From contig NZ_BNBM01000015.1 of assembly GCF_014655715.1 (NCBI RefSeq), positions 186,001-250,000 of the forward strand: a stretch of 64,000 bases of DNA, given 5' to 3'. This document shows, piece after piece, positions 8,093 through 15,574 of this stretch (position 1 is the first letter of the stretch; each line of letters opens with the position of its first letter). The notes beneath the pieces were generated by a model. That model searched no databases. It was not told the origin of the DNA and saw only the letters and a list, made by a program, of their open reading frames with translations. The position numbers and the translations under genes were made by a program. This DNA is from Streptomyces lanatus. Lineage in GTDB: Bacteria; Actinomycetota; Actinomycetes; Streptomycetales; Streptomycetaceae.

Positions 8093-9540
8093 AGTCCGTA
8101 CTCCTTCCAGCGGCGGTCGACCTTCGCCGCCGTCTCGGGGTCGGACTCCACCATGTCCGGCCAGCCGCCGTCGCGCGTGTAGCCCTCCTCGGGCCACTTC
8201 TTCGTCGCGTCGATGCCCGCCTTGCCGCCCCAGAACTGCTGGTAGGAGGCGTGGTCGAGATGGTCGACGGGGCCTTCGACGACCGTGAGGTCACGGGCGT
8301 AGTCGGTGTTGCCGAGGGCCCGCCAGGAGACCTCGTGCAGATCGTGGACGTCGCAGTCGGAGTCGACGACGACGATCAGCTTGGTCAGGGACATCATGTG
8401 CGCGCCCCAGATCGCGTGCATCGTCTTCTGGGCGTGCTTGGGGTACTTCTTGTCGATCGAGACGATGGCGCAGTTGTGGAAGCCGCCGGACTCCGGCAGG
8501 TGGTAGTCCACGATGTCCGGGACGATGATCTTCAGCAGGGGGAGGAAGAAGCGTTCCGTCGCACGGCCGAGGGGTCCGTCCTCCGTCGGGGGGCGGCCTA
8601 CGACGATCGACTGGAGGAGGGGTCGGCGGCGCATCGTGACGCAGTCGATCTTCAGCGCGGGGAAGGGTTCCTGCGGGGTGTAGAAGCCGGTGTGGTCGCC
8701 GAAGGGGCCCTCCGGGAGCATCTCCCCCGGCTCCAGCCAGCCCTCCAGCACGACCTCGGCATGCGCCGGCACCTGGAGCGGGACGGTCTTGCAGTCGACC
8801 ATCTCGATCCGCTTGCCCGCGACGAAGCCGGCGAACAGATACTCGTCGATGTCACCGGGAAGCGGGGCGGTGGAGGCGTACGTCACGGCGGGCGGGCAGC
8901 CGAAGGCGATCGCGACCGGCAGCCGCTCGCCCCTCCGCGCCGCCACCTGGTAGTGGTTCCGGCTGTCCTTGTGGATCTGCCAGTGCATGCCGATGGTGCG
9001 CTTGTCGTGGCGTTGGAGGCGGTAAAGGCCCAGATTCCGTACGCCCGTCTCCGGGTCCTTGGTGTGGGTGAGCCCCAGGTTGAAGAAGGAGCCGCCGTCC
9101 TTGGGCCAGGTGAAGAGGGCGGGCAGCTGGTCGAGGTCGACGTCGTCGCCCGTGAGCACGACCTCCTGGACGGGCCCTTCCTTGGCCTTCTTCGGCGGCA
9201 CGTGCGTCATCGCGCCGAGCTTGCCGAAGGCCTCGCGCACACCGACGAAGCCGTGCGGCAGCTCGGGCTTGAGCAGCCCGCCGATCTTGTCGGAGATGTC
9301 GCCGTACGACTTCAGGCCGAGGGCCTTGAGCAGCCGTCGGTCGGTGCCGAAGACATTCATCGCGAGGGGCATCGAGGAGCCCTTCACGTTTTCGAAGAGC
9401 AGCGCGGGACCGCCGGACTTCTGTACCCGGTCGACGATCTCCCCGACCTCCAGATATGGATCGACCTCAGCCTTGACACGCTTGAGGTCGCCCTCGCGCT
9501 CCAGCGCCCTGAGCAGGGAACGAAGATCGTCGTAAGCCAT
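8089..9540 (-). CDS. mqnL: Menaquinone biosynthesis decarboxylase MqnL (UbiD family)
   Basis: 483 residues from the ATG at 9540 (MAYDDLRSLL). UbiD-type enzymes use prenylated FMN to remove an aromatic carboxyl group; here it should decarboxylate the naphthoate intermediate. Recognisable UbiD segments include NLGLYRLQRHDKRTIGMHWQ, FGDHTGFYTP with the conserved Glu/Asp-Arg region, and HAIWGAHMMSLTKLIVVVDSDCDVHD. It leads the minus-strand menaquinone cluster, overlapping mqnP by 4 bp and supplied with cofactor by the ubiX-type gene below. Its promoter must lie in the 87-bp divergent gap before the PLD-N-like gene. Confidence 0.96.
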   Translation of the reverse strand: MAYDDLRSLLRALEREGDLKRVKAEVDPYLEVGEIVDRVQKSGGPALLFENVKGSSMPLAMNVFGTDRRLLKALGLKSYGDISDKIGGLLKPELPHGFVGVREAFGKLGAMTHVPPKKAKEGPVQEVVLTGDDVDLDQLPALFTWPKDGGSFFNLGLTHTKDPETGVRNLGLYRLQRHDKRTIGMHWQIHKDSRNHYQVAARRGERLPVAIAFGCPPAVTYASTAPLPGDIDEYLFAGFVAGKRIEMVDCKTVPLQVPAHAEVVLEGWLEPGEMLPEGPFGDHTGFYTPQEPFPALKIDCVTMRRRPLLQSIVVGRPPTEDGPLGRATERFFLPLLKIIVPDIVDYHLPESGGFHNCAIVSIDKKYPKHAQKTMHAIWGAHMMSLTKLIVVVDSDCDVHDLHEVSWRALGNTDYARDLTVVEGPVDHLDHASYQQFWGGKAGIDATKKWPEEGYTRDGGWPDMVESDPETAAKVDRRWKEYGL

Positions 9541-9579
9541 GGGGTCAAGTATCCCCGAGCGGCTACCCTGGCCCTGAAC

Positions 9580-9598
9580 CCGGGGGCCGCGCCCCCGG
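9580..9598. other. 8-bp-stem GC hairpin in the divergent mqnL / PLD-N promoter gap
   Basis: Arms CCGGGGGC (9580-9587) and GCCCCCGG (9591-9598) flank a CGC loop between two divergent start codons. It cannot be an ordinary terminator for either gene and would lie in a 5' leader or across a promoter. Similar G5/C5 hairpins occur in the dispersed repeat described at 36.7 and 58.7 kb, so it may be a remnant of that element. Confidence 0.4.
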
Positions 9599-9627
9599 CC
9601 CGACGACCGTTTCGCTGGAGAGGACCC

Positions 9628-9963
9628 ATGCTCCGGGTGCTGATGTTCCTCGTGCCACTGGCGCTGAGCGTGTACGCGTTCATCGACTGCATCAGCACGA
9701 AGGAGGAGGACATCCGCCACATGCCCAAGCCGCTGTGGGCGATCCTCGTGCTGGTGTTCCCGCTGGTCGGCTCGATCTCCTGGCTGATCGCGGGCAAGAA
9801 GCGCAGCCCCGCGGCGGAGGGTTGGTCCGGCGTACGGGACCGCGGCGGCAAGGGCCGGCAGTGGGTCGCGCCGGACGACAACCCCGACTTCCTGAAGTCC
9901 CTGGGCGACGACGACAAGTCCACGGACGAGGACGACGACAAGAACAAGCGCGACGAGCCCTGA
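9628..9963 (+). CDS. PLD nuclease N-terminal-like small membrane protein
   Basis: 111 residues. Two membrane helices (about 2-18 and 36-54) match the phospholipase D nuclease N-terminal (PLDc_N) membrane domain, including the P-LW-ILVLVFPLVGSISWLIAG pattern; there is no catalytic HKD motif. The tail is extremely acidic (DDDKSTDEDDDKNK). Role unknown; similar small proteins are widespread in actinobacteria. The ATG at 9628 follows GGAGAGGA. A hairpin just after the stop suggests a single-gene transcript. Confidence 0.88.
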   Translation: MLRVLMFLVPLALSVYAFIDCISTKEEDIRHMPKPLWAILVLVFPLVGSISWLIAGKKRSPAAEGWSGVRDRGGKGRQWVAPDDNPDFLKSLGDDDKSTDEDDDKNKRDEP

Positions 9964-9981
9964 CCGGACGTCACCTCGGTA

Positions 9982-10011
9982 CCAGGGCTCCGGTCAACTG
10001 CCGGACCCTGG
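9982..10011 (+). terminator. Rho-independent-like hairpin after the PLD-N-like gene
   Basis: Arms CCAGGGCTCCGG (9982-9993) and CCGGACCCTGG (10001-10011) pair over 11 bp with one bulged C and a 7-nt loop, starting 18 bp after the stop codon. There is no clear U-tract, which is common for Streptomyces terminators. Confidence 0.55.
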
Positions 10012-10013
10012 AC

Positions 10014-10034
10014 AATTCGCGGCGAATTTTGACA
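10014..10034 (+). promoter_or_regulatory. Palindrome AATTCGCGGCGAATT abutting a TTGACA -35-like box
   Basis: A perfect 7-bp-arm palindrome (10014-10028) stands out as AT-rich in this genome. It directly joins TTGACA (10029-10034), 60 bp upstream of the transglutaminase-like gene. A palindrome at the -35 edge is a typical repressor or activator position. The matching -10 is weak (around 10052-10057), so promoter function is inferred. Confidence 0.4.
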
Positions 10035-10093
10035 CGGTGAGGTGCACCGCCCCGCAATCGAACGCGTGGTCGATGCCCCCTGGGAGTACAGCC

Positions 10094-11032
10094 GTGACTG
10101 CCACCCCTGCCCCTCCCCCCGCCTCCGCCTTCTACGTCGCCCAGAGCCCGTTCTCCGACCCCGGCGACCTGGTGTCCCGGTACGCCGGTCTGCCGGCCGA
10201 TCCGGCCGGACTCGCCCGTGTCGTACGCGATCTGATGATCCATCGCGGAGAGGGCGAGCTGTTCGGCCACACCCACCCCACGGACCGGCTTCACAACGAC
10301 GCCGAGACCCGCTACGTCGACGACATCCTGCGGATCCTCGTCGACCGCGACGACGCCCCGCTCGGCCGACGGCGCGCGACCGGCGACCGGTTCGTCGGCG
10401 TCTGCCGGGACTTCGCCCTGCTGCACTGCTCGTTCCTGCGCCACATGGGCGTCCCGGCGCGTATCCGGTCCGGCTTCGCCGACTACTTCAGGAAAGACGG
10501 CTCGGACGACTTCCATGTCGACCATGTCGTCACCGAGTACTGGGACGACAAGCGCGGCGCCTGGCTCCTCGCCGACGCCCAGCTCGCCGACCCGGCGATC
10601 ACCGGGAACTGGCATGTCGACTTCGACCCGATGGACGTACCGCGCGACCGTTTCCTGGTCGCGGGCGAGGCCTGGCGGGCGATCCGCGAAGGCGGCGCCG
10701 ACCACAGGGCGTTCGGGCTCCATCCGCCGCAGGAGGGGCCGTTCTGGGGAGAGCGGTTCGTCGCGGGCAACGTCCGGCTCGACCTCGCGGCGCTCAACAA
10801 GGTGGAGACCCTGCTGTGGGACGTCTGGGGCGAGGACGACGGCGAGCCCGGGCAGCCGCTGTCGGACGCGGCCCGTGAGCTGTACGACCGTGTCTCCCCC
10901 GTCGTGTGCGGCGAGGTGTCCCACGAGGAGGCGCGGCGGCTGTTCGCCGAGGACGACACCCTGCGCACCCCGGACACGGTGACCTGCTTCGCCCCGTTCA
11001 ACGGCGAGAGCCTGGTCACGCTCCGCCGCTGA
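10094..11032 (+). CDS. Transglutaminase-like domain protein
   Basis: 312 residues from the GTG at 10094, chosen because GGGAG lies 8 nt upstream; an earlier in-frame start lacks a binding site. The transglutaminase-like Cys-His-Asp triad is visible: C104 in GVCRDFALLHCSFLR, His in DFHVDHVVTEYWD, and Asp in WLLADAQL. These microbial transglutaminase-like proteins act as proteases or amide-forming enzymes; the substrate is unknown. It lacks a signal peptide, so it is cytoplasmic. It heads a run of four plus-strand genes, the next starting 57 bp downstream. Confidence 0.9.
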   Translation: MTATPAPPPASAFYVAQSPFSDPGDLVSRYAGLPADPAGLARVVRDLMIHRGEGELFGHTHPTDRLHNDAETRYVDDILRILVDRDDAPLGRRRATGDRFVGVCRDFALLHCSFLRHMGVPARIRSGFADYFRKDGSDDFHVDHVVTEYWDDKRGAWLLADAQLADPAITGNWHVDFDPMDVPRDRFLVAGEAWRAIREGGADHRAFGLHPPQEGPFWGERFVAGNVRLDLAALNKVETLLWDVWGEDDGEPGQPLSDAARELYDRVSPVVCGEVSHEEARRLFAEDDTLRTPDTVTCFAPFNGESLVTLRR

Positions 11033-11089
11033 GCCGGCTCACCCCCGTCCGCCGTTGCCATGGCACTCCCGTCACTGGAGAGTGAGGGC

Positions 11090-11539
11090 ATGGGTCGGAC
11101 AGAGGCACACGGCCTGCTCGGCACCGCCCTCGCGGAGGCCAGGGCCGGGCTGGCGGAGGGCGGCATCCCGATCGGCGCCGCGCTGTACGGGGCCGACGGG
11201 GTGCCGCTGGGGCGGGGACGCAATCGGCGGGTGCAGGACGGGGACCCCTCCATGCACGCGGAGACGGCCGCCTTCAGGGCCGCGGGACGGCAGCGGACGT
11301 ACCGCGGCACGACGATGGTCACCACGCTCTCGCCGTGCTGGTACTGCTCCGGACTGGTCCGGCAGTTCGGCATCTCCCGGGTGGTGATCGGCGAGGCCGT
11401 CACCTTCCGGGGCGGGCACGACTGGCTGGCCGAGCACGGTGTGGAGATCGTGCTCCTGGACGACCCCGAGTGCGTCGCGTTGATGCGCGACTTCATCGAG
11501 AAGAACCCGGCTCTCTGGAACGAGGACATCGGTGCCTGA
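11090..11539 (+). CDS. Nucleoside/cytosine deaminase family protein
   Basis: 149 residues from the ATG at 11090, preceded by GTGAGGG; an ATG at 11060 would add ten residues. The zinc deaminase signature is complete: HAETAAF (His ligand and catalytic Glu) and SPCWYCSG (two Cys ligands). The fold length and the ending FIEKNPALWNEDIG resemble cytosine or guanine deaminases of the CMP/dCMP deaminase superfamily. It would deaminate a free base or a modified base; the exact substrate is not determinable. Its 3' end overlaps the start of the oxygenase gene by 8 bp, implying cotranscription. Confidence 0.93.
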   Translation: MGRTEAHGLLGTALAEARAGLAEGGIPIGAALYGADGVPLGRGRNRRVQDGDPSMHAETAAFRAAGRQRTYRGTTMVTTLSPCWYCSGLVRQFGISRVVIGEAVTFRGGHDWLAEHGVEIVLLDDPECVALMRDFIEKNPALWNEDIGA

Positions 11540-12497
11540 ACCCCGTATCCCCACGATCGACCTCCGCCCCTGGGTGAGCGGCGACGCCGAGACCCGCGCG
11601 GCCATCGCCCGCACCGTCGACGAGGCCCTGCAGACCGCCGGTTTCCTCCTGGTCACCGGGCACGGCGTGGACCCCGCCCTGCGCGCCCGTATCCGCACCG
11701 CCGCCCGAGCCTTCTTCACGCTCCCCGCCGACGCCAAGGAGGCGTACGCGGTGAAGGTCGGCGGACGCGGCTGGCTCGGGCCCGGCGCGGAGGCCAACGG
11801 GTACGCGGAGGGCACCGAGACCCCGCCCGACCTCAAGGAGTCGCTGAGCTTCGCGACGCACGAGCCCTTCGAGGACCCGGCGGTCAACGCCGAGTGGTAC
11901 GCGCCGAACGTCTGGCCCGGCGAGGTGCCCGAGCTGAGGGCGCTGGTCGAGGAGTACCTCGCGCGCATGGGCGAGCTGGAGAACCGGCTGCTCTCCCTGC
12001 TCGGCGAGGCCCTCGGCCTCGAACCCGACTTCTTCACCCGGCACATGGACCGCCCGACGTACGGCTTCAACATCAACTGGTATCCGGCGAGGGAGGTCCT
12101 CGGTGACCCGGAGCCCGGCCAGTTCCGTATCGGACCGCACACCGACTTCGGCACGGTGACGGTCCTCGACCGGCAGGCCGGCAAGGGCGGGCTGCAGGTC
12201 TACACGGACGACGGCGGCTGGGAGGACGCGCCCTACGACCCGGAGGCCTTCACCATCAACATCGGTGATCTGATGGCCCGCTGGACCGGTGACCGGTGGC
12301 GGTCGGGACGGCACCGGGTGCTGCCGCCGCCCGCGGACGCGCCCGCCGAGGAACTGATGTCACTGGTGTACTTCGGGGAGTGCACTCCCGGCACGCGCGT
12401 GGAGTCGGTGCCCGCGCCGGTGGGGCGGGTGGCGTACGAACCGGTCGACTCGCATGTGTATCTGCGCCGGCAACTGGACTCGATCACCGTCGACTGA
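11532..12497 (+). CDS. Isopenicillin N synthase-like 2-oxoglutarate/Fe(II) oxygenase
   Basis: 321 residues from the GTG at 11532. The DIOX_N region (IPTIDLRPW, FLLVTGHGVD) is followed by the double-stranded beta-helix core with the iron facial triad HTDFG (His, Asp) and the distal His in SGRHRVLPP. The usual downstream Arg of the R-x-S motif is not obvious and is replaced around LMSLVYFGECTPG. Members oxidise small molecules, including antibiotic or hormone intermediates. Overlap with the deaminase suggests a shared substrate or modified-base metabolism, which is an inference. Confidence 0.92.
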   Translation: MPEPRIPTIDLRPWVSGDAETRAAIARTVDEALQTAGFLLVTGHGVDPALRARIRTAARAFFTLPADAKEAYAVKVGGRGWLGPGAEANGYAEGTETPPDLKESLSFATHEPFEDPAVNAEWYAPNVWPGEVPELRALVEEYLARMGELENRLLSLLGEALGLEPDFFTRHMDRPTYGFNINWYPAREVLGDPEPGQFRIGPHTDFGTVTVLDRQAGKGGLQVYTDDGGWEDAPYDPEAFTINIGDLMARWTGDRWRSGRHRVLPPPADAPAEELMSLVYFGECTPGTRVESVPAPVGRVAYEPVDSHVYLRRQLDSITVD

Positions 12498-12498
12498 T

Positions 12499-12513
12499 CC
12501 GGCCGGGGGCCGG
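12499..12513 (+). terminator. Short GC hairpin after the oxygenase gene
   Basis: CCGGCC (12499-12504) and GGCCGG (12508-12513) pair around a GGG loop immediately after the stop codon at 12497. It is short and has no U-tract. A second weak hairpin (CACCC/GGGTG) lies near 12575 in the leader of the next gene. Confidence 0.35.
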
Positions 12514-12609
12514 TGATTCGGCTGATCGGCGAACCGTTTCTGAGTATGGGTTGCCTCGTTGGGCGGGATACCACCCTTTCGGGTGCCCCTGCCGTGAATG
12601 GAGCCGCCC

Positions 12610-13998
12610 GTGCGAATCACTGACATCCAGCGCTGCGACGTCCGGCCCGGGCGACTCGTCGAATGGACGCTCAGCTCGGCGACCATCGCGACGGCGACGG
12701 GCCTGCCGGAGGACTCCAGGCCACCGGCGTACAACCAGGAGTCGCATCTCAGGACGGCCCGGACCATGCGGGACGACGGCATGTTCGCGCCGACGTGGAT
12801 CGGCGCCGCCTTCGACATCGCGGGCCGGGCCGACCTCGACGCGCTGGAGGAGGCGCTGCGCCGCTGGACGCTGCGGCACGAGACGCTGCGCAGCGGCTTC
12901 CGCTGGACCGGCGAGAGCGGCGACGGGATGCGCCGGTTCACGCTCGACGCGGACGCGGTGTCCCTGCAGCGCACCGAGGTGGGCGACTTCACCGATCCCG
13001 AGGACCTGGTGCGGCATCTCCAGGACCGCTTCGACGCCACGGCGGACGCGCTGCGCTGGCCGAACCTGATCTACACCGCCGTCGTACGCGACGACTCCAC
13101 CAGCGTGTACATGGCCTTCGACCACAGCAATGTCGACGCCTACTCCATCTACCGCATCCCCGCGGCGATCCACGAGCTGTACGCGGCGGGTTCCTCGGGC
13201 CGGGACATGGAGCCCTCGCCGGCCGGCAGTTATGTCGACTTCTGCGAGATCGAGCGGACGGACGCCGACCGGATCGACGAGAGCCACGACATCGTCGCCC
13301 GCTGGCGGGAGTTCATCCGCCGCTGCGGCGGGAAGCCGCCGGCCTTTCCGGTCGACCTCGGCCTGGATCCCGAGGGCCCGCTGCCGACTCAGAAGCTCGT
13401 GTGCGAACCGCTCACCGACCCGGACGCCGCCGCCGCCTTCGAGGCCTACTGCCGCCCCTACGGTGGCAGCGCGGTCGGGGTGCTGGCCGCCACCGCCCTC
13501 ATCGTCCACGAGATCGGCGGACAACCCGTCTACCGCACGGTCGTGCCCTTCCACACCCGGGTGAAGTCACGGTGGTCGGACTCCGTGGGCTGGTACGTGG
13601 GCGGCGCCCCCGTCGAGATCCCCATGACCGAGGCCCGCGACCTCCCCACCGCACTGCGGACGGCCCGTGACGCGCTGCACGCCAACCGCCACATGGCCCG
13701 CATGCCGCTCCCCCGGGTCCTCAGACTGCTCGGCACGGACTTCCGTCCCACCTCGCCCGACCTCTACTCGACCGTCTCCTACGTGGACACCCGCGACATC
13801 CCCGGCTCCGAGCACTGGGTCCGGCAGAAGGCGAGCGGCCTGATCAGGGTGTCCTACGGCGACCAGCTGTGCGCCTGGGTCACCAGGCTCCACGAGGGCC
13901 TGTGGTTCGCGGGGCGCTACCCGGACACCGATGTCGCGCAGAAGAACATGCGGCTGTACGTGGAGCGGCTGCGGGACATCATCGCCTCGACGGCGTAG
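12610..13998 (+). CDS. Stand-alone condensation-domain (CoA-acyltransferase superfamily) protein
   Basis: 462 residues from the GTG at 12610 (VRITDIQRCDVRPG), preferred because GGAG lies 8 nt upstream; an ATG at 12598 would add four residues. The protein is one condensation-type domain with no adenylation or carrier domain. The HHxxxDG active site appears as DHSNVDA, keeping the catalytic His (H172) and Asp (D176) but with D and A in place of the first His and final Gly. Other superfamily segments are TLRHETLRSGFRW and YSTVSYVDTRD. It probably forms an ester or amide with an acyl donor supplied in trans, as PapA-type enzymes do. Confidence 0.85.
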   Translation: MRITDIQRCDVRPGRLVEWTLSSATIATATGLPEDSRPPAYNQESHLRTARTMRDDGMFAPTWIGAAFDIAGRADLDALEEALRRWTLRHETLRSGFRWTGESGDGMRRFTLDADAVSLQRTEVGDFTDPEDLVRHLQDRFDATADALRWPNLIYTAVVRDDSTSVYMAFDHSNVDAYSIYRIPAAIHELYAAGSSGRDMEPSPAGSYVDFCEIERTDADRIDESHDIVARWREFIRRCGGKPPAFPVDLGLDPEGPLPTQKLVCEPLTDPDAAAAFEAYCRPYGGSAVGVLAATALIVHEIGGQPVYRTVVPFHTRVKSRWSDSVGWYVGGAPVEIPMTEARDLPTALRTARDALHANRHMARMPLPRVLRLLGTDFRPTSPDLYSTVSYVDTRDIPGSEHWVRQKASGLIRVSYGDQLCAWVTRLHEGLWFAGRYPDTDVAQKNMRLYVERLRDIIASTA

Positions 13999-14015
13999 GT
14001 CTCCCGTGGGCCGCT

Positions 14016-14414
14016 TCAGGGGCTCTCCAGCACCTCGATCAGCCGCTCGAAGCGGGCCCGCCAGCGCTGCTCCGTCTCCGCCTCGCCCTGGAACTCATGG
14101 GTGAAGCGGAGCGCGGTCCCGTCGTCGCCGTCCCGTTCCAGGTGAAAGCGGATCCGGCCGCCCTCCACCGTGTACTCGGCGACCCGGTCCACGTCCCAGG
14201 CGGTGATCCGCCCGCCGCCGAGGTCCCGCAGGTCGATCGCGCCCCCGAGGCGTGGTTCGAGGGTGTCGACCGGGGTGCACCAGGCCGTGAGGCCCTCCGG
14301 GGTGGCGAGCCGGGGCCAGACCGCGTCCATGGGGCGGGGAAGCCGCACCAGGAAATGCAGGATGTGCGTGTTCCCGTGGGTCTGGCTGGTGCCCTGCTCG
14401 ATGGAACCGGTCAT
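14016..14414 (-). CDS. SRPBCC (START/Bet v1-like) family protein
   Basis: 132 residues with the AHSA1-like layout: an N-terminal strand ILHFLVRLPRPMDAVWPRLATPEGLTAWCTP, a central beta sheet, and the C-terminal helix WRARFERLIEVLE. These proteins form a hydrophobic ligand-binding cavity; no catalytic residues or ligand can be named. It lies convergent to the condensation-domain gene with only 17 bp between the stops, and 59 bp downstream of ccsB on the same strand, a gap containing the palindrome GGCCCCGGCCGGGGCC. Confidence 0.85.
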   Translation of the reverse strand: MTGSIEQGTSQTHGNTHILHFLVRLPRPMDAVWPRLATPEGLTAWCTPVDTLEPRLGGAIDLRDLGGGRITAWDVDRVAEYTVEGGRIRFHLERDGDDGTALRFTHEFQGEAETEQRWRARFERLIEVLESP

Positions 14415-14473
14415 GACACCAGCCTGGCCCCGGCCGGGGCCTTTGTCACACGCTTACGGACCGGCCGGGGCGG

Positions 14474-15574
14474 TCACACCCCGGCGTACGAGTGCTTGCC
14501 CGAGACGAAGATGTTCACGCCGTAGTAGTTGAACAGCCAGCAGCCGAAGGCGATGAGGGCCAGGTAGGCGGCCTTGCGGCCCTTCCAGCCGGCCGTGGCG
14601 CGGGCGTGCAGGTAGCAGGCGTAGGCGACCCAGGTGATGAAGGACCAGGTCTCCTTGGGGTCCCAGCCCCAGTAGCGGCCCCAGGCGTCGCCCGCCCAGA
14701 TGGCGCCCGCGATGATCGTGAACGTCCACAGCGGGAAGACGGCCGCGTTGACGCGGTACGAGAACTTGTCGAGGGACGCCGAGGCGGGGAGCCGGTCCAG
14801 GACGGAGTTCGCGAAACGGCCGGGGGTGCCGCCGTTCGCGAGCTTGTTCTCGTAGCTGTCCTTGAAGAGGTAGAGCAGCGTCGAGACGGCGCCGACGTAG
14901 AACACCGCGCCGCAGAAGATCGCCGTGGAGACGTGGATGTACAGCCAGTACGAGTGAAGGGCGGGAACCAACTGGTCGCTGGCGGTGTACAAGACAGTGA
15001 CGGCGAGGCCGAGATCGAGGAGGACCGTGGTGACCAGGAACAGCCCCAGCCAGCGCACGTTCTTCTTCAGGGCCAGCAGTGCGAGGTACACACCGACGGC
15101 GACCGTGGAGAAGGTGATGTTGAACTCGTACATGTTGCCCCACGGCGCCCGCTCGACCGACAGGGCCCGTGTGAGCACCCCACCGAACTCGATCAGGAAG
15201 GCGAGGACGGTGAGCGAGATGGCGATACGCCCGTAGAGGTCGCCCTGCGCGTCACCCCCGTGTGCCCCGGGCCCGTCCGGCACGTCCCGCTGCCCGGCCG
15301 TGGCCCGCACGACGACCTTCGGCCGTTCCAGTACGGCCGTGGAGCCGCCCTTCTTCACGGTGACGGCGGGTGCCTCGGCCTTCTTGGCCTTGGCCGGGGT
15401 GAGCGCGGCGGCCGTGCGGCCGACCTTGCTGCGGCTGCCGAGGAGCCATTCGGCGATGTAGGCGAAGAAGGCCAGGGTGTAGACGGCCATCGACGAGTAG
15501 ATCAGCGTGTTGCTGATGTTCGCGAGGTTTTCGTTGGTGGCGGCGGCCAGCTCGGTCGCGGCGGCGAGAGTCAC
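14474..15574 (-). CDS. ccsB: Cytochrome c biogenesis protein CcsB/ResC
   Basis: 366 residues from a GTG at 15574 that overlaps the resB stop (GTGA). Eight or so membrane helices surround the heme-handling tryptophan-rich WWD motif WGRYWGWDPKETW, with conserved histidines near it and in LVPALHSYWLYIHV. CcsB works with ResB as the system II heme exporter and cytochrome c synthase on the outer face of the membrane. A 60-residue Ala/Lys/Pro-rich linker after the first helix is an actinobacterial elaboration. It is the last gene of the resA-ccdA-resB-ccsB operon. Confidence 0.96.
   Translation of the reverse strand: MTLAAATELAAATNENLANISNTLIYSSMAVYTLAFFAYIAEWLLGSRSKVGRTAAALTPAKAKKAEAPAVTVKKGGSTAVLERPKVVVRATAGQRDVPDGPGAHGGDAQGDLYGRIAISLTVLAFLIEFGGVLTRALSVERAPWGNMYEFNITFSTVAVGVYLALLALKKNVRWLGLFLVTTVLLDLGLAVTVLYTASDQLVPALHSYWLYIHVSTAIFCGAVFYVGAVSTLLYLFKDSYENKLANGGTPGRFANSVLDRLPASASLDKFSYRVNAAVFPLWTFTIIAGAIWAGDAWGRYWGWDPKETWSFITWVAYACYLHARATAGWKGRKAAYLALIAFGCWLFNYYGVNIFVSGKHSYAGV

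Noticed and set aside
12610..13998. A full nonribosomal peptide synthetase cluster
   Set aside because: Only one condensation-type domain is present; adenylation, carrier, thioesterase and transport genes are absent from the neighbourhood.
14426..14441. A terminator or operator from the palindrome GGCCCCGGCCGGGGCC
   Set aside because: Short fully GC palindromes are common at this base composition, and it has no loop, U-tract or nearby promoter, so I note it only in the SRPBCC entry.
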